Shown one piece after another: positions 1 to 19,589 of a DNA stretch of 64,000 bases (the first letter of the stretch is position 1; every line of letters begins with the position of its first letter). The stretch comes from Sycobia sp. Sy_11 (Eukaryota; Arthropoda; Insecta; Hymenoptera; Epichrysomallidae). The stretch covers positions 45,001 to 109,000 of the forward strand of contig JACCIC010000189.1 of assembly GCA_018907035.1 (NCBI GenBank), in the 5' to 3' direction. The notes below the pieces were generated by a model. That model was given only the letters and a program-made list of their open reading frames with translations. It was not told the DNA's origin and did not search any database. Position numbers and translations under genes: made by a program.

Positions 1-223
1 GCACATTGTGCAAGAGTTGTGTTATTATTGTAGAATATACATATATATAGTGCGCGTGCGCGATACCAATCAGAAGGTTTAATACTTTCTGAATCTTTTA
101 AAATTCTCCCTATTTATGCATTTAAATACGCTTATAAGGTAGTAGGTATACAGTAAAATTATAATACTTTCCTTTCATCGTAATAATTTAAACGCGAGTA
201 CATGTACAGGTTGAAGTATTAAT

Positions 224-278
<55 letters not shown>

Positions 279-427
279 GATGCGCGCCGCTGTTGCATAA
301 TGGGCATGTTACTTGCGCGTTTATATTTTAAAATATATAACGAGCGCGCGAATAAAGCGCATGCGCTTGTCTGTGTGTGCGCGTGCGAATTTTTTTTCTT
401 CACAAATCAAATTATAATCCGCGCTCT

Positions 428-477
<50 letters not shown>

Positions 478-556
478 GCAACGTTCGACAGATTCGTTAA
501 ATCTGCTTAAATGGCGAAGGGTTACTTAACTCGCGGTGCGATTCAGACCACGTATG

Positions 557-612
<56 letters not shown>

Positions 613-2314
613 GCTTACGCGATTAATGCTCTTCCATCCATCACGAAAACTGAAAAGACCGCCAGCTGGTGCGAGGTGGCGAATACCAGTGCCCCTCCTC
701 CTCATTGCCCGCCCCGGGTAAAGAATAGCACGTCAAAGTGAAATTATGATCGATCGAAAGCGCAGTCGTTTTTTTTTTTTTTCTCGTGTACGTTACGATC
801 TTGCTCCGCGATTTTCCGAGAGAGAGAGAGAGGGGGGGGGGAGAGACAGAGAGCTCCTCTTCACGTCGATCTAACGCTATGCATAAAGAGCGCGACAGCG
901 TTATTCGACGCGATGTCGGCGCGTCATTTGCGCAATGGTCGATTCGCAATCATTCGTGTAAATAGCTCGTAAAAGTAAAATCGAAGATGTCGAGCGCAAG
1001 TGGATGCGTAGTCCGATGGAGCCGATCCCACCGGTGTCCTCAACTTACCACGATCCTCTTGCTTATAGTTTCTCGATGCGACGTAATGCGTCCCCCTAGG
1101 CTTGTTAGACCGGGCATTGTTAAGCGTCGCTAGCCGACTGACCGGAAAACTTGATCAAAAGCAGCGATCAGCGATCGTCGGCGGTCAACAATATTGCACA
1201 GTCCTGCCAGATGCGCGGCGTGATTCCCAATTCCGCGCGGTTCCCTGAAAGGGTGTTTAAAAAAGGAAAACGGAACGGGATTAAAATTAATTTTATAAGA
1301 CGGAAAACTTAGCGACGATTTTTCCATTTTCTCGTCATCCGTTCTGGTTACTTGAGAAATTCTGAACTTACGTCGTTATTCGTCAAAGTGAGGTGTGCAA
1401 ATGAGCAAGTGAGCGGTGCAATTTGTGTCTGGTGAAACGTCCACTTTCATATTGAGCAGATTATTAGCGCTTCTTAATAGAAGCTATGAAATATATACGG
1501 AACATTTTTTTTTTTTTATATACCATTGTCAAAACGAATGGACGATTGGCCTTGGCAAAAAGGAAAAATTCTTCTTGTTTGTTGTTCTGAACTTGAAAAA
1601 TAAAAAAAGAAAAAAAACACTTCAGGCGAAACCCTGACGTATTTCGTTTCCTTTCAAATCTAAGTGTAGAAGTCGAGCTTGCTCATAAAATAAATCGTAA
1701 TATCTTCTTTCACGAATACTGTTATTTCGCTAAAAAAACAAAAACAATAATAAACTTCCATCTTGTAAGAGACACGGCAGTTTTCCAAAAATTACCGATT
1801 CCCCATGGATTTTCTCATAATTAATGATTGACAAGGTGCAAGGCATATCGAGGGAAGCAGACTCTTTCGTTTATTAATACACGCTCGAGCAAAATGGCAC
1901 ACCGTATCGTAAAACCAAAAATCCCAAGGATGGTGCCGTAAGGGATCGGCGAGGGAGGGGGAGAGGGTAGAGGGTGGGATAATTAATAATACAAACCGTC
2001 GGTCGAACTGCCGAGCTATAATGTCTAGGCGCACGCGCAAGAATTCGAGGCCCATTAAAGGAGACCATACTGTACGTTGTGCCCACGACGCACGCGCATG
2101 TGTACGTGTGTGCATGCATACAAACGTATATAGATACAGATATGTGCATAATGTCGGTACGGACGGGAGTCGATTAACTTTACAAGCCCATTTACGTAAC
2201 TGTATATGATAGGGACCCGCGAGATGCTCTCGGGCGCGAGCGCGCATTCGCTCTTGGATGACCAATTAAAGTGCACTTCGGAACAGATCTTTATAAATAT
2301 GTGTGCGCGTATGA

Positions 2315-2315
<1 letters not shown>

Positions 2316-2408
<93 letters not shown>
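2316..2408. repeat. (GT)n microsatellite
   Basis: About 93 bases of nearly perfect GT, one of the longest dinucleotide arrays in the window. Confidence 0.95.
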
Positions 2409-2409
<1 letters not shown>

Positions 2410-2548
2410 GTGTGTATGTATTGCATGTACATCGCGTGCATACATTCGCCGGGGCAAGACGAACGCTATATTCGAACTTTAACCGCGCAAAAGCGCGCGC
2501 GCTCGCGCTCGTTTCGTTTCGACATGCACACATATACGCGCGAATTTC

Positions 2549-2554
<6 letters not shown>

Positions 2555-2636
<82 letters not shown>
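2555..2636. repeat. Compound (TA)n(GA)n microsatellite
   Basis: TA to 2,598 passes directly into GA from 2,599 without any spacer. Confidence 0.95.
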
Positions 2637-2642
<6 letters not shown>

Positions 2643-2932
2643 AGCTGAACGATATTTACAGCGAGTTACAATAATGTCCTCCTCTCCTCGCTGGTGGTAT
2701 AATAAGGCGTGTTGCGATTACATATATATATATATAGATATATATAGATATATATATACTCTACTAATATAATACAACGACTATTGCTATTATGCTCGTG
2801 TAACGACGAAACAAAGGGGAGCCCCTACCGAACGGAGCGATGTCGATCTTCTCGCGAGAGCGGCGAGTTGACGTGCGGGGGATCTCCCCCTGCAGCAGCT
2901 GTTGTATTACAGCTTTATCGAACTATATTATT

Positions 2933-2981
<49 letters not shown>

Positions 2982-3100
2982 TGGGAGACATTGCGGTTAT
3001 CTATATGCATAGATATGGTGCACGCGCTAACGATTGATACTTGTAGCGAAATGGCAGGTACATTTGCGGTATAGAAATAAATAAATAAATAAATAAATAA

Positions 3101-7200
<4,100 letters not shown>

Positions 7201-8819
7201 TATACCGCTATAATAATGCCTTGCTAAAAAGATATTCTTCGGTACTCGGAATCGAGCCTCGATTATAATTAATTTTCTTAACCTTCAAAAATTGAAATAA
7301 CTTTGGCTCATCGCTTGAGATTCTTTGTAGAAAAAGCTACAAGAAAAAAAAGAACCAAATTATTTCAACGTTTTCTTTGGTATTATTATGAGCGCGTATA
7401 AAGAAATTATAAATAATCTTCGGACGCTTACCTTATTATATTTTCGTCGAATTACGCACTTATTTACATTTAAAAAATTCTTCTACATCGGATTGCTGCC
7501 GATTGGTGCAATTACGGTACTTAGCGAGTAGTACATAACACACCGGGTTGCGTGAAAAGTACATATACTCATGCGTATATTCGGCGAAGCAAATGCTCGA
7601 GAAAATGTCTTATTTAATACACGCATAATATTACCATACAGCTTGAGATATGGGGCGTAAGCGAGTTTTGAAATATAATTTGAATGTTGGCTCCCGGTAC
7701 TCTCGCAGAATCGAAGCGTTTCACAAATTTTAACGTGCGCGCATGCGCGTTAAATTGAAGCTGCGTCGTTAAATGTATATAATGGCAGAAAATTGATGAT
7801 TAACTAAAAAGAAAGAACTATATATTTTAAGCGAAACATAATTATCTGGTCGATGCGCGAAGTGCAACTGCCTGAATTTACTATTAATTATAAGAAATGT
7901 ACATGAATCGGCCAATTGCACCTTATTTATACAGTTTATTTTTTTTTTATCATATCCTTTATTGGTACTCGATTAAATATGGTCGTGTACAATAATTCTA
8001 GCTTACCTTAATAGAAAGTATACAATTCGAATAATGCTATTTAATTATCACGATGGTAATGGAGCATCCTTTGTAGACTTAATATAGGTAGTTACCAAAG
8101 TCGGGTTAAGCTAAATGTTGACATTTTGAATTTGGAACAGAATGTTTCTTTCTTTCCTTCTTTCCTTTTGCCTTTAAACAAATAACTCATTAAATTTTTC
8201 TTAAATCCTGTAGGAGGAAAAGGGGTTAGATATGCATTGGTACGCTTCTAATTCTGTCAATTTCTAATTAATGAAGAAGAAGAACAACAACCACATCTAG
8301 AACGGTATCAGCAGCAGTAGCAGCAGCAACGGCAACCACAAAAAAACAACAATAACAGCAAAAACGATGACGACGATGAAGACGGCGAGAACGGGGGCGA
8401 CGGATACGAAAATGACAATTGTATTGTTACAAACCTTTTTTTCGAAAATGATGATTGATTTATATTTTACCTGTCTCTCTCTCCCTGTGTGCGCGCGCGC
8501 GCATCTAATAGTAAAAAATTGCAGTAGCAATTACACGTCGATGTAAATGGAAAATTCACGGTCTTTATGAAATGTAAATGATGAAGAAAAAATAAATATA
8601 CACGATTCGGAAAAGGATCTGTAACACATATTCGCAGCATGCGCGTGCACACACACACACACACACACAGCACACACACACACACGGTATGCGTGATTCC
8701 CCATTATATCGTTTTACATATTCATAACGGTTAAACCTGCGATTGAATTCGTCGCTCAGTGTGGCTCCATCTGCAAAACCGTCTGCAAATATATATATAT
8801 AGATATACATTCATACATG

Positions 8820-8855
<36 letters not shown>

Positions 8856-10023
8856 CAAGTGTCAATGTCAAGCTTGCATAATCGCCGACGACGGCATGTA
8901 ATATATGCAAATGTGTGCGCGGCTGCGTGTATTTCACCGCGGATGAACGAACCCGTCGAACGATAAAGGGGATGGGGTGGGGGTAACACGCGAGCATATA
9001 GAAACGCCTTATACCGTGCACACACACAGCTGAATGCATTTTTCCCCCGTTCTTCCGCGTCAGCTGCGCGGGCACGCGCGCGCTCTCTCTCGCGCTCTCC
9101 AACCCGGAATCAAGAGCAACCTCTCTCTCTCTGTCTCTCTCCCTGACTTTCCCCATCTCCTTTTCTCCCTCATCCAATCCGAGATTCAATTATATACCTT
9201 CTTGCGCGGAGCTCTCAGTTGACATATATATATGCACGTCGTTCTCCATAATCCGTCTCCACAGTCTCTTGTCGTAACTCGTAATACACATAAAAATTAC
9301 ACATTTGCGAGCGGGGAGAGCAGCTCGACAATCGTGCGAGGACTGAATTACTCCAGAGTAAATATATATGTATATAGTGCTGTCTGCTCCGCATTGTGAC
9401 GGCAACCGGTCATCATTCTCGTTTTAGCGTTCTATTGTATATATGTATAACACAACACCTGTGCACAAGTTATATAATCGAAGAGATAGAGAGAGGTAAA
9501 GAGAGTAAGAGCGAGAGAGAGAGAGAGAGATAGAGAGGGGGAAAGTTCCAAGTACATCAGAGAATTCTATGCTGTGTTCATATATATACGATAGGCATTC
9601 GGAGTCACGCGCATATGCCAAAGTCCTTCAAAGAATTTGCGACCCGGGGCTAGCGATGATTTTTCGGGCCTTCTGTAAGAAATTTCAAGGTTATGGAAAG
9701 CCAAGGCACAGTTGCACGATTAAATAATTTCTACTTTATTTCTATCGATGATATTTTTCCAATAACAGCGTCGAAAGCGTATTTTGTAATTAATATATGA
9801 TCAGTTCCGTTCTCTTTAGACTGCAAGCTTGATATTTACAGAAAGAAATGAAACCCGCCATCTTCATGGAAAATACAAAATAATTCAAAAGAGGATCCTT
9901 GTTTTTCTTTTTTTTTTTTATATAAAGAAGAATCGAATGTATGATTTTGCATTGTTACGCAGTATCTCGACAGTGCAAGATTCGCTAGGCTACTCTCTTC
10001 AGACGAATAATTAGGCGTACGTT

Positions 10024-10100
<77 letters not shown>

Positions 10101-10536
10101 CACGTATCCGAGTCAAAGTCCCGCGATAGACTGATTTGTAACGCTCTTTCTCGAAAAAATCGTGATACGTTTTTGGACACTTTCACCCTCTAACGACGGG
10201 GGATTATTTTTCTTTTCTTAGTTCACGTTTTAGGACTCGTGGCACGTGTACACTACAGTAAAAAGAGGGGGGGGGTTCCGCGTTCGTTTCCAAGAAAGTT
10301 AGAGGAAAAGATTTTAAAATGTTTAACAGTCAATGACTCTTAAATTATTTCTTAGTTACATCTTAGACATTCGAAGCTTCATTTTTCGAATAGGAAACCG
10401 AATTTTTCATATTAGAATCGTAAAAGGGGAAATTAGACTTATAATCTAAAATAGGCATCGAGTTTAATGATTCTGTGGCGCTACTGGCGCTCGGGACCAT
10501 GAACTTAAGTCCTCAAAAATTCATCCGTTAAATATG

Positions 10537-10577
<41 letters not shown>

Positions 10578-11234
10578 CTAAACCATCTTAATATATATTA
10601 TGAGAATGTGAATTAATGGAATTTTTGGAAGTCGTTAGATTACTTAAGTATCTGGTTCGACTCATTGAAATCGAATATAGGATAAGGCCATTTTAAATAA
10701 ATACCAATATTTCATACATATATATTGTATAATAAATAATTGGTTTCCTTGATATGTAAATATAATATATATGAATAAAGAGCTTATTTGTAGTATAATA
10801 AACATTATTCGTGAATATTGCCTCGATTCATCAAATATATATATATAGTGCTCATAGGTGCATAGCTCGCACAATGATGCCGTTATGTAATATTTTCGTT
10901 TGTTTCCTAAAAATCTGCATATTGCAAAATGTTAATATGTCGATACGCACATTACATAATAGTATTTCGTTCGTTTGTAAATTTACGTATAGCAGTATGT
11001 ATAAAAGTTCGCACGGCGTTAAGACGTTTTATAAGAATTACCGAGAAATATTTCGTGTGTACGTGCGCGCGCGCGCGCGCTTGTGTGTGTGCCTTGATAT
11101 ATTTGCAGCATCCGGCACCGATCTGCAGCTGCACACTTGAGTATATGAAATCGGCTCCATGTCGAATATGATAAGAAGATACGTTTCAATTTGATTTTGT
11201 ATTAAATCAAGCAGCATGATATATATTCATATCA

Positions 11235-11295
<61 letters not shown>

Positions 11296-12002
11296 TGTCT
11301 TTCCTTAGAACCAGGAACCATTATTCATCACGCTCGCTATATACCAATAAATCTTATAAGCGTATAATGGATTTTAATTCATTCGAGGCTGCCGTATTAT
11401 CGAATTCAAGAAAATTCTGTATCAACGTGTGTACTACCCCCCCCCTCCGCTCACTCTCTTCATCACTCTCTATCCCTACACGTACATGAAACAAATTATG
11501 CAAATCACATATAGCACAGATTTTAAAGCATTACGATCGTGTCCTCAAAAGTTATTATAGACACAGTATTCTTTAATACGCGATTCGCGTGCTTTTCATA
11601 TATCTTTTCATATACGTTTAAGCGCAATAAAATTCGAACGCAATGAGTTCTCATTTATATATGTGTAAGAGCTAATCAGTGGATCGGGTCAGCCATTTAT
11701 CCGTGTGTGTGTGAGCGTGTGTTTGTAAGACACGCCGTACGTCGAAACGAAATTCCCTGTTGCGGACGCATTGCCGATAAATCATTCGAGTCCGCAACTA
11801 TAACCAACCAATTACTAACAATAACGGCGGCATCAGCGCGGCAGCAGTGAGAATTGGGAGCGGGGGAATGCTCAGTTGCAAAACTTTACGCGGGCGCGTA
11901 TTTAGCACTCGTGCAAATTCAATAAATTGTATGGATATATATATAACATGTCAAATCATACGCATTTGCAGCTAATTACGCATATATGTGGAAGTGCGTG
12001 TG

Positions 12003-12046
<44 letters not shown>

Positions 12047-12381
12047 TGTGTATGTATATCGATTGATACAGGCATAATTAACGAACAACGGACCGTAAAA
12101 TCGTAAACAAGTCTTTCAGCCATACGCGCTCCCTCGAACGCAAATCACTCGGTCTCACCGCGGAGCAGCGCTGAATAATCCGACGTTTCCTCTTATTTAT
12201 TTTTATCCTTTTTATTATCTGTTGCATCCTTAGGAACGCGCACCCGATGACGCTGTTAATCCCCGAGAGATTTAAAATGGCACAGTGATAAAATTGATAT
12301 AGAGAAAGAGAGAGAGAGGGAGGGAGAGAGAGAATATTTTTAGGGTATACGCGTAGATGATATCATATGAGCCCAGGTATC

Positions 12382-12430
<49 letters not shown>

Positions 12431-12710
12431 TCATATATTGCGCCGAAAACGTCGCGGCTGGTTCCCACGCGCGGTCGGCGCGTGAACGCGCGAATTCCCG
12501 CACCTGTTATGACACCCATCTAACTGGATTAAGTAACGCGTTAGTTATGTCATTTCGATTTAATGGTAATTAAGCGACTAATTACTGTCAAAACAGGCGT
12601 TAAAGAAAAAATAAAGGAGGTGGGTAATTTAAAAAAAAAAAAAAAAACAAAAAAAAGGAAAAAGAAATGCCCTTGCGAGACGCGGGATTGTAATTTGTTA
12701 TGTAATAATA

Positions 12711-12746
<36 letters not shown>

Positions 12747-13600
12747 AAAAATTAATTAACTAATGAAGGCGCGGAATGGCGGGGATTACCTTGAGATAGA
12801 TGTAAAATACTTTAATAACGAAATTCGCTTTCTCAGCTATTTAGTTCGTCGGTACTTTATGCAGTTCAGAAATTACTTATTACCGTATATAAATTATTTT
12901 AATTGCTCGCACGATGTTGAAGAGGGATTGTAATGATTTCTCGATTTTTAATCGACGATTCAGTTCAAAGCAGACTTCGACCGAGCGCGTATGTTTTTCT
13001 AAAGTACTTTATTATAGACCTCGCGGATGGAAAACGAATTATGTCAAAATATTTCGTATTACTCAAGCCAGCTCTACCCTAAAATTGTCAAAAAAATTGT
13101 AACAAACGATTTTCTATAATTTCGAGTAACTTTAATTAAAAACTTTCAAGGTGATAAAAATTTTTTCGAGGCAATGTCAGGTCATTTTTACAGATTTCAA
13201 ATATTCTACATGACTTTTTTTGAATAACTTTGCCTGAGAATTGGCAATGATTCGAAATATTGTCTTATATCACTTGTTTTACGCGCGTTTACACATTTGC
13301 AACGACCGTCAGCTGCGCTATTTACCCTGTGGATTATTATGATTAATTTCATTATTTGTAACAATTTCAAGCGACTTCCGGACATCGCTGAGATCCATAA
13401 AAATTCGGCAGGATTCGTCGGAAACGTTAGTAAAATGTGCACAATTTTAAATTACAGCCGAGCCGAGTTTATCCGATCGATTAGCAAACCATTGATAAAG
13501 CACCTATTGTAAATCGTACATTCCGACGAAGCTCTCGTTGAAACGTTAACCCTAAAACGGCCTGTCACTTTTTCGTGCCGTGGAAAGTGAGAGATAGAGA
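7201..13600. other. Gene-free, AT-rich with arrays
   Basis: 7.2-8.28 kb is unique AT-rich sequence. 8.30-8.40 kb is an imperfect CAG/CAA/GAC-rich stretch. (CA)n lies at about 8,650-8,685 and 8,823-8,850. (TA)n lies at about 10,035-10,097, 10,538-10,573, 11,236-11,293, 12,009-12,040, 12,384-12,428 and 12,717-12,743. An alternating GC tract is at 11,063-11,080. Confidence 0.7.
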
Positions 13601-13603
13601 GGG

Positions 13604-13604
<1 letters not shown>

Positions 13605-13666
<62 letters not shown>
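13605..13666. repeat. (GA)n microsatellite
   Basis: About 62 bases of GA on the plus strand. It is the source of a spurious Ser/Leu frame on the minus strand. Confidence 0.95.
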
Positions 13667-13739
13667 CAACGGAAACCCTTGCAATAAACGTCCGATACGT
13701 GACCATATTCCGTTAAAAAAAAAAAAAGAAAGAAAAAAA

Positions 13740-14660
13740 TCCTCTCAGCCGCGTACCAGCAACCTCTCCTACGCCCTCCGTCGCTGCTCCGCAACGTTTT
13801 ATCTACATACACACGTAATAGCTACACTCAACTTTTCCAAACGTTGCGACACTCGCCCAACCCGCCCACCGGCCTCTCGTCCCCACCCACCCATCGTCCC
13901 GGATCATAAAAGAGTGGAGGGAATCTCGATCATCTTCTATAAAGCGCGAAGTGGGCGGTGTGTGGGGGAAGGGGGCATTGCCCAATTCTCCGGCTCTTCC
14001 TTTTTTCTCTTTTTAGGCCATCCTCAGCTATATATATATATATATACGAGCGTTATGCCCTCGGCTCCGCGCGGCCCGTTCACCGCGCGTTTGGCCGAAC
14101 CTCCCCCCCCCTCTCTTCCTCTCCCTCACGTTTATACGTCTCCGCGCGTCCGTCAGGCGCGCCGCGCTCACAAAGCCGCGAGGGACAGAAGGGAGAGAGA
14201 GAGAAAGAGAGAGACCAAGAGAGAGACAGGGAAAGAGCATCATCACGAGCCGGCGTGAACCATCAGCCGCTAGATCGGTACGAGAACAAAAGTCGAGTGT
14301 GTGCATCTATGTAGGCCGGGTGTACGTGCATATATGTGTGTGTGTGTGTGTATGTGTAGAAGACGATGCGATGGCGTGGATGCGAGGGGGGCTGGTGGCT
14401 GCATAAATAGTCATCTGTAAGGCTATAATATTACACCCGGGTGCACGATCGCCACGGGTGTTCCTCCTGCACCCCCTCGCGGGCAAACAAAAAGGATATC
14501 TCACGCTGTTATATATATATAATATTTCGAGATCGGAGAGGAGTCCGTCCTGGAGCGAGGAGCGCGGATTCGGCGCTTTGCGCCCATCCCACCCCCTTCT
14601 ACGCCCGGTGCGCCGCGCCGGTGATCGGCGTTTCGCAAATGCTAAACGCAGACGGCTATA
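13740..14660. other. GC-rich island without a recognised gene
   Basis: Compositionally distinct block rich in CpG, CCC and GA-type purine tracts in an AT-rich setting, with nine C at 14,103-14,111. Open frames on both strands lack known domains and read as low complexity (Arg/Glu or Ser/Pro). Could be a promoter or enhancer. Confidence 0.45.
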
Positions 14661-14667
14661 TTACACT

Positions 14668-14711
<44 letters not shown>

Positions 14712-17100
14712 ATTCCGCGTTCGCAATGAATAAATGCAGACGAAGCGCAAACCTCACGCCTGTAGGGGACATAAGACTACGTATAGTATTTATATATCAT
14801 TAAAGGACCTTCTCAGTGATCGGGAGGATTGCTGTGCAACAGGCGTACATTAAGGAGCCCGTGACAAAATTTATTTGCTTTCGATTTTGTTTTATACATT
14901 AATTATGGTATTATAGGAAAATTGGCAAAGATTAAAAAAATTCGCGCGCTCCATGGAAACGTTATAATTGACTGAAAGCTAAAGCAAAAAAATTTGTGCG
15001 ATCGCCTTCACTTCTAAAAATACCGTTCTTTCAAAAGTATTAAGAACACTGATATATTGTAGTCTAGCTTAATGACGATACATTTGTACAAGAAAAAAAT
15101 CCACCATCGACCGTTATCGTCTTTCGAGTTACCTCAATCTAAAAATTGGAATTTGAAAGATTGAAATTTGAAGATCTGCGACGAAGCCGGCAAAAGAAGC
15201 GAAGACTATCTATGGAGTTTTTTTGGACGTATTTTGCTTAATGAAATAATCTCAATTCGAAAATTGAAATTAGCGAGAAACGCCGCACCCTTGAAAAAGC
15301 CGCGTTTTACAATAAACCTTGTGATCCCTGGTGGCTGAGTGAAGCTATATCGGGTTTTGTAAACGCGACGTCGTCGAGGGTGATTTTTCTCCAACGTTTC
15401 TTGTTGCATCTCACGTATGTCTCCATGCGTAAGTCGGGCTATACGATGAGTAACGCATTACGACCGTACCAATTAGAAATACCGTCGTTCCGCCCAAGGC
15501 ATCCATCCGTTTATAAGAATTATTGAGAAAGGACAGACTGCCACCTACCGGCTTAATATAACGTGCAGGGAGGTTGGGAAGAAAAGGATAGGAAGTAATT
15601 ATAGAAATACTTATAAATTGACATCGTTTTGAATTCATCATTCGATATGTAAAATATATTTTATATAGATAATATAGGTTTACTAAGCAATTGAGAGATT
15701 TTTTGTACCGTTATAGAGACCCAATGTTTATATATATAAATATGTGTGTGTGTGTGTGTGTATGCATGTATATATGTATGTATGTATGTATGCATGTCTG
15801 CATGGATATGCGTCTAGGTACGCATGTATGTATATATATGAATGCGCAGAAGCGTCCAAAGGTATCTGGTTGCTCGGATAAAATCAGACATATGTCTAGC
15901 CAAGCTGCGGGTTTATGGAAAACCAAAGATAGGATTTCATGCAAAGATTCGTCGATTCCCAGCCTTAAATGCTGAACCTTAAGCACCGAAATTAACTCAT
16001 TCGAGCGTACGTATTTATTGTGCATGCAATTATATGTCTATCGCGAGTGTATCGTGATGTGAGGAAACGGCTTGAAAAATTTTTATTTTTTTATTTTCGT
16101 CAGACGATCTTTATCGATTTTTTTGACGATTCCATTCATATTCAGGATTGTTAATCGAACAATGACAACAAGAAAAAATTCATTAGCGATTATTCAACAA
16201 TAATTCAGGGGTATGGAGAAATTTTGGGAGTTTTATACGCGTGAACTATTTGTGACGTGAATTTCTAACAGAATTTACTACGCTCACAAACATTTCCTTC
16301 ACCCTGATTAAAATGTAATTTTTCTCTAAATGTCTTTGTACTTTGTAAGAGTTTTTATGATATGTTCTCGGCAATACATTAGTAGATTTCAGGGTTTCTG
16401 AATTAGCTTTAAAAAATCCATGGTCCTGGGGAAGGGGGGGGTACCAGAAGTACCCGACAGCGCTAAAATTTTGAAATGACGCCCCTGAATTTGCAAATCG
16501 ATGAACTTGCAAATTTAACAATGAATTTCCTTTGTTTTATGATGTCGTTGAAATTCTAAGCCCACATAAATGTGTATTAAATTAAAAAAAAAAAAAATTT
16601 TCGTCGAAAATTAGTAATATCGAATGTACACGGAATACAATGAGAATCACAATGTCAACGATGTAAACGTTGCATGTGAATAAAATTTTTCTAATGCTGC
16701 TTTAGGATACCATCGGAATAACGATAAAATGATGGGAGGAGTACCAATTACACGACACCTGGAAAAGTAATAGAACGTAGTTTATTGATTATTGATCTTA
16801 ACAGGTGTATTGCCAGAGATACGGTCTTTATTGACACCTTAATTTCCAGGAACATTTATTTCCTTCGAATTTACTTAGGGAAAACAGAATAAATTTATCA
16901 GCCATTGTGTAAGGAATACGCAGACTTGTTTGATACAAAATTTTTCAGTGTCTTAAATTCCTTTATTGATCTACGAGGCGATAAAGATCTTTTTGTTCAA
17001 GAACAATCATGGATTTATTCTAGTGTCAACAGGATTCGCTGTATAATAGTTCTTTCTAATTTTATGAATTACATTAAATGACAGTGTTCAATTTACATAG

Positions 17101-17157
<57 letters not shown>

Positions 17158-17301
17158 TATAGGCACATTTATTTCTAATTCTATAGAACTTTCCATGTCT
17201 ATTCGGTATAATCTATATTAAACATGAAGAATTATCATTGAAGTCAAATAAATGAATTTATACACTGAACTACCAAATTCATGATTAGAATAAAATTTCT
17301 A

Positions 17302-17352
<51 letters not shown>

Positions 17353-18260
17353 ATAGGTGATTGATTGACACGATCCGCATATATAAACATTTTCTACATT
17401 TCATTAAAAATGAAGATATCTATGCTCATTGTATATAGAATAATTCAACTTCTGAGAGATAAAAACTGTGTCCGTAGAAAGCTGTAAAATAAAAAAATAA
17501 AAAAATAAAAAAATTATTGCGAGCGGATAATTTTTGTACTATATATTGCTTGAAACGTTTCTTCTCGAAATGGTCGCCGTTTGTCAAAAAATTGCCTTCC
17601 CTTATTTTTCAGAAAAAATTTCAGACTTAGATATGCACGACACGGTGCTCTTGGTAAACTTTCGATTCGTACGCAATGAGATTCCAAAGAAGAATAAAAA
17701 TCATTGACATAATAATTGGCTCCTTTATATATATATTTTATATGCAATATATATATAATTGCGTTCACATACCTACACTTTCCGATATTATATACCAACC
17801 AGATTTTATTCCGCGCAACCGCATCTTCAATTAATACATTTCGAAATGTTTAAAAGAAATTATACGAATATATATCGCGCGAGTCGCTCTTGCAAAACAC
17901 GCTCGATGCACCTTTCATACGCAATAATATTCTTGTTTATAAAATATTTTTATTCTTCTTTTTGTTATGCACAGATGTGGAGCAAAGCGCTCTTTAATAA
18001 GCGCGGCTTAACGCGCAGCAAACACATCCATTATAAAATAGAATTACTATAATTAAGGAGTTGGAGTGAGATAGGCTTAATTAATAATTAAAATATATAT
18101 TGATAAAATTCATAAATTATAATACTGAAAACTATATATATGTATATATATGTAATATACAGAGACGAAGTTCATAAATTATATAAAGACCGCCGCGTGT
18201 GATCTTCTATTACAATATGCGCTGGTGATGTGGCGTGAATGTCGCTTTGCGCAATTTTCG
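14661..18260. other. Gene-free, AT-rich
   Basis: (TA)n at about 14,674-14,709, 17,105-17,151 and 17,305-17,351; (GT)n at 15,742-15,760 with TATG tetranucleotides to about 15,795. 15.0-17.0 kb is mostly unique, with no domain in its short frames. Confidence 0.65.
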
Positions 18261-18275
18261 CAAAAAAATAACGCA

Positions 18276-18330
<55 letters not shown>

Positions 18331-18590
18331 TATCGAAGATGACTGGGGGCGATAAGAGAGATCGGTAATAAAACTAGTATACAATGTGGATTTTTAATAA
18401 CTATCCTCGCTCTATATATATATCGTAACAGCCAGGAGAATCGTGAAATTACATTTCGCCCGTAATCAGGCGCTCGGTCGCTTCGAGCGATGAAGCACTT
18501 TCGGCCGTGAGCGGGGGGGGGGAGGAGAGGCGGCAATACGCGAGACAGAGATAACACACCGCAGCGCGATCGAATCTATACGTTGCCGTT

Positions 18591-18650
<60 letters not shown>

Positions 18651-18884
18651 CGCCTATATTTGCGACGTGTATTATGGGCGCGAATCTGCGAATCTTCTAC
18701 CGCCAATTTTTTTCCTCTTCTGTTCTCTTTGCCGCTGTTTCGGAGGCTGTGCACGGGCAATACAAGGCCCAAGACAAATTGCCACCGGGGAGATCGAACG
18801 TGCGGATGATGGTCGATCGGTTTCAAATTTTCATTACTTCATCGGGCATTATAATATAACACTTTTTTTAACGTAATCACGATG

Positions 18885-18980
<96 letters not shown>

Positions 18981-19112
18981 CTAGTAGAGGAATTGCAGAA
19001 TTTTACACGTGGTCGATATTGTAATTTATTCCGTTCTGGCTCCTTTCTCTATTATATATCTTTTTTATATCACTTCAGTCTCATGCTTGTAATGAACGAG
19101 TATTATTATCCT

Positions 19113-19166
<54 letters not shown>

Positions 19167-19525
19167 TTTCGCAAATGCGTACTCTCGATATTTTTTGCAG
19201 AAACGGGAACAGATAAAGAGAAGTTTCGATGCTTTCGGGAAGCCCCATTATTTTTTGTGCAAATCGACGATTCTTTCTTTCTTCTTTTAGAAATCGTAAA
19301 AACTCTTATTGAATGGAACGGTCATATAATATATGCATTAAGAGAAGAGCCGAGAAAGTCGATAAGGAAGACTCCTGTATCGTATGTTATCAAAACTGGA
19401 TACTGCAATTATCCCGGATGTCCCGATTTTGTTATTATGAAGTGTTCCGTAATACACTTAGCCAAAACTTTCAGTCAATGCTGGAAAGTGAATTCAACGT
19501 CATATTTTTATTTTGCATGTATAAA

Positions 19526-19589
<64 letters not shown>

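Larger units (their letters stand above)
1..3100. other. Gene-free, microsatellite-rich
   Basis: (TA)n arrays at about 227-275, 431-475, 561-608, 2,555-2,598 and 2,935-2,978; ten G at 832-841. The stretch 960-1,320 is more balanced in composition and holds short open frames without recognisable domains. Long Tyr/Ile, Cys/Val and Thr/His frames here come from the repeats. Confidence 0.7.

Noticed and set aside
2206..2772. 188-codon open frame on the plus strand
   Set aside because: Almost entirely the translation of GT, TA and GA microsatellites (Cys-Val, Tyr-Ile, Glu-Arg).
16246..16521. 91-codon minus-strand frame without obvious repeats
   Set aside because: No domain recognised, AT-driven composition and no splice or start support; could be a decayed element but cannot be shown.
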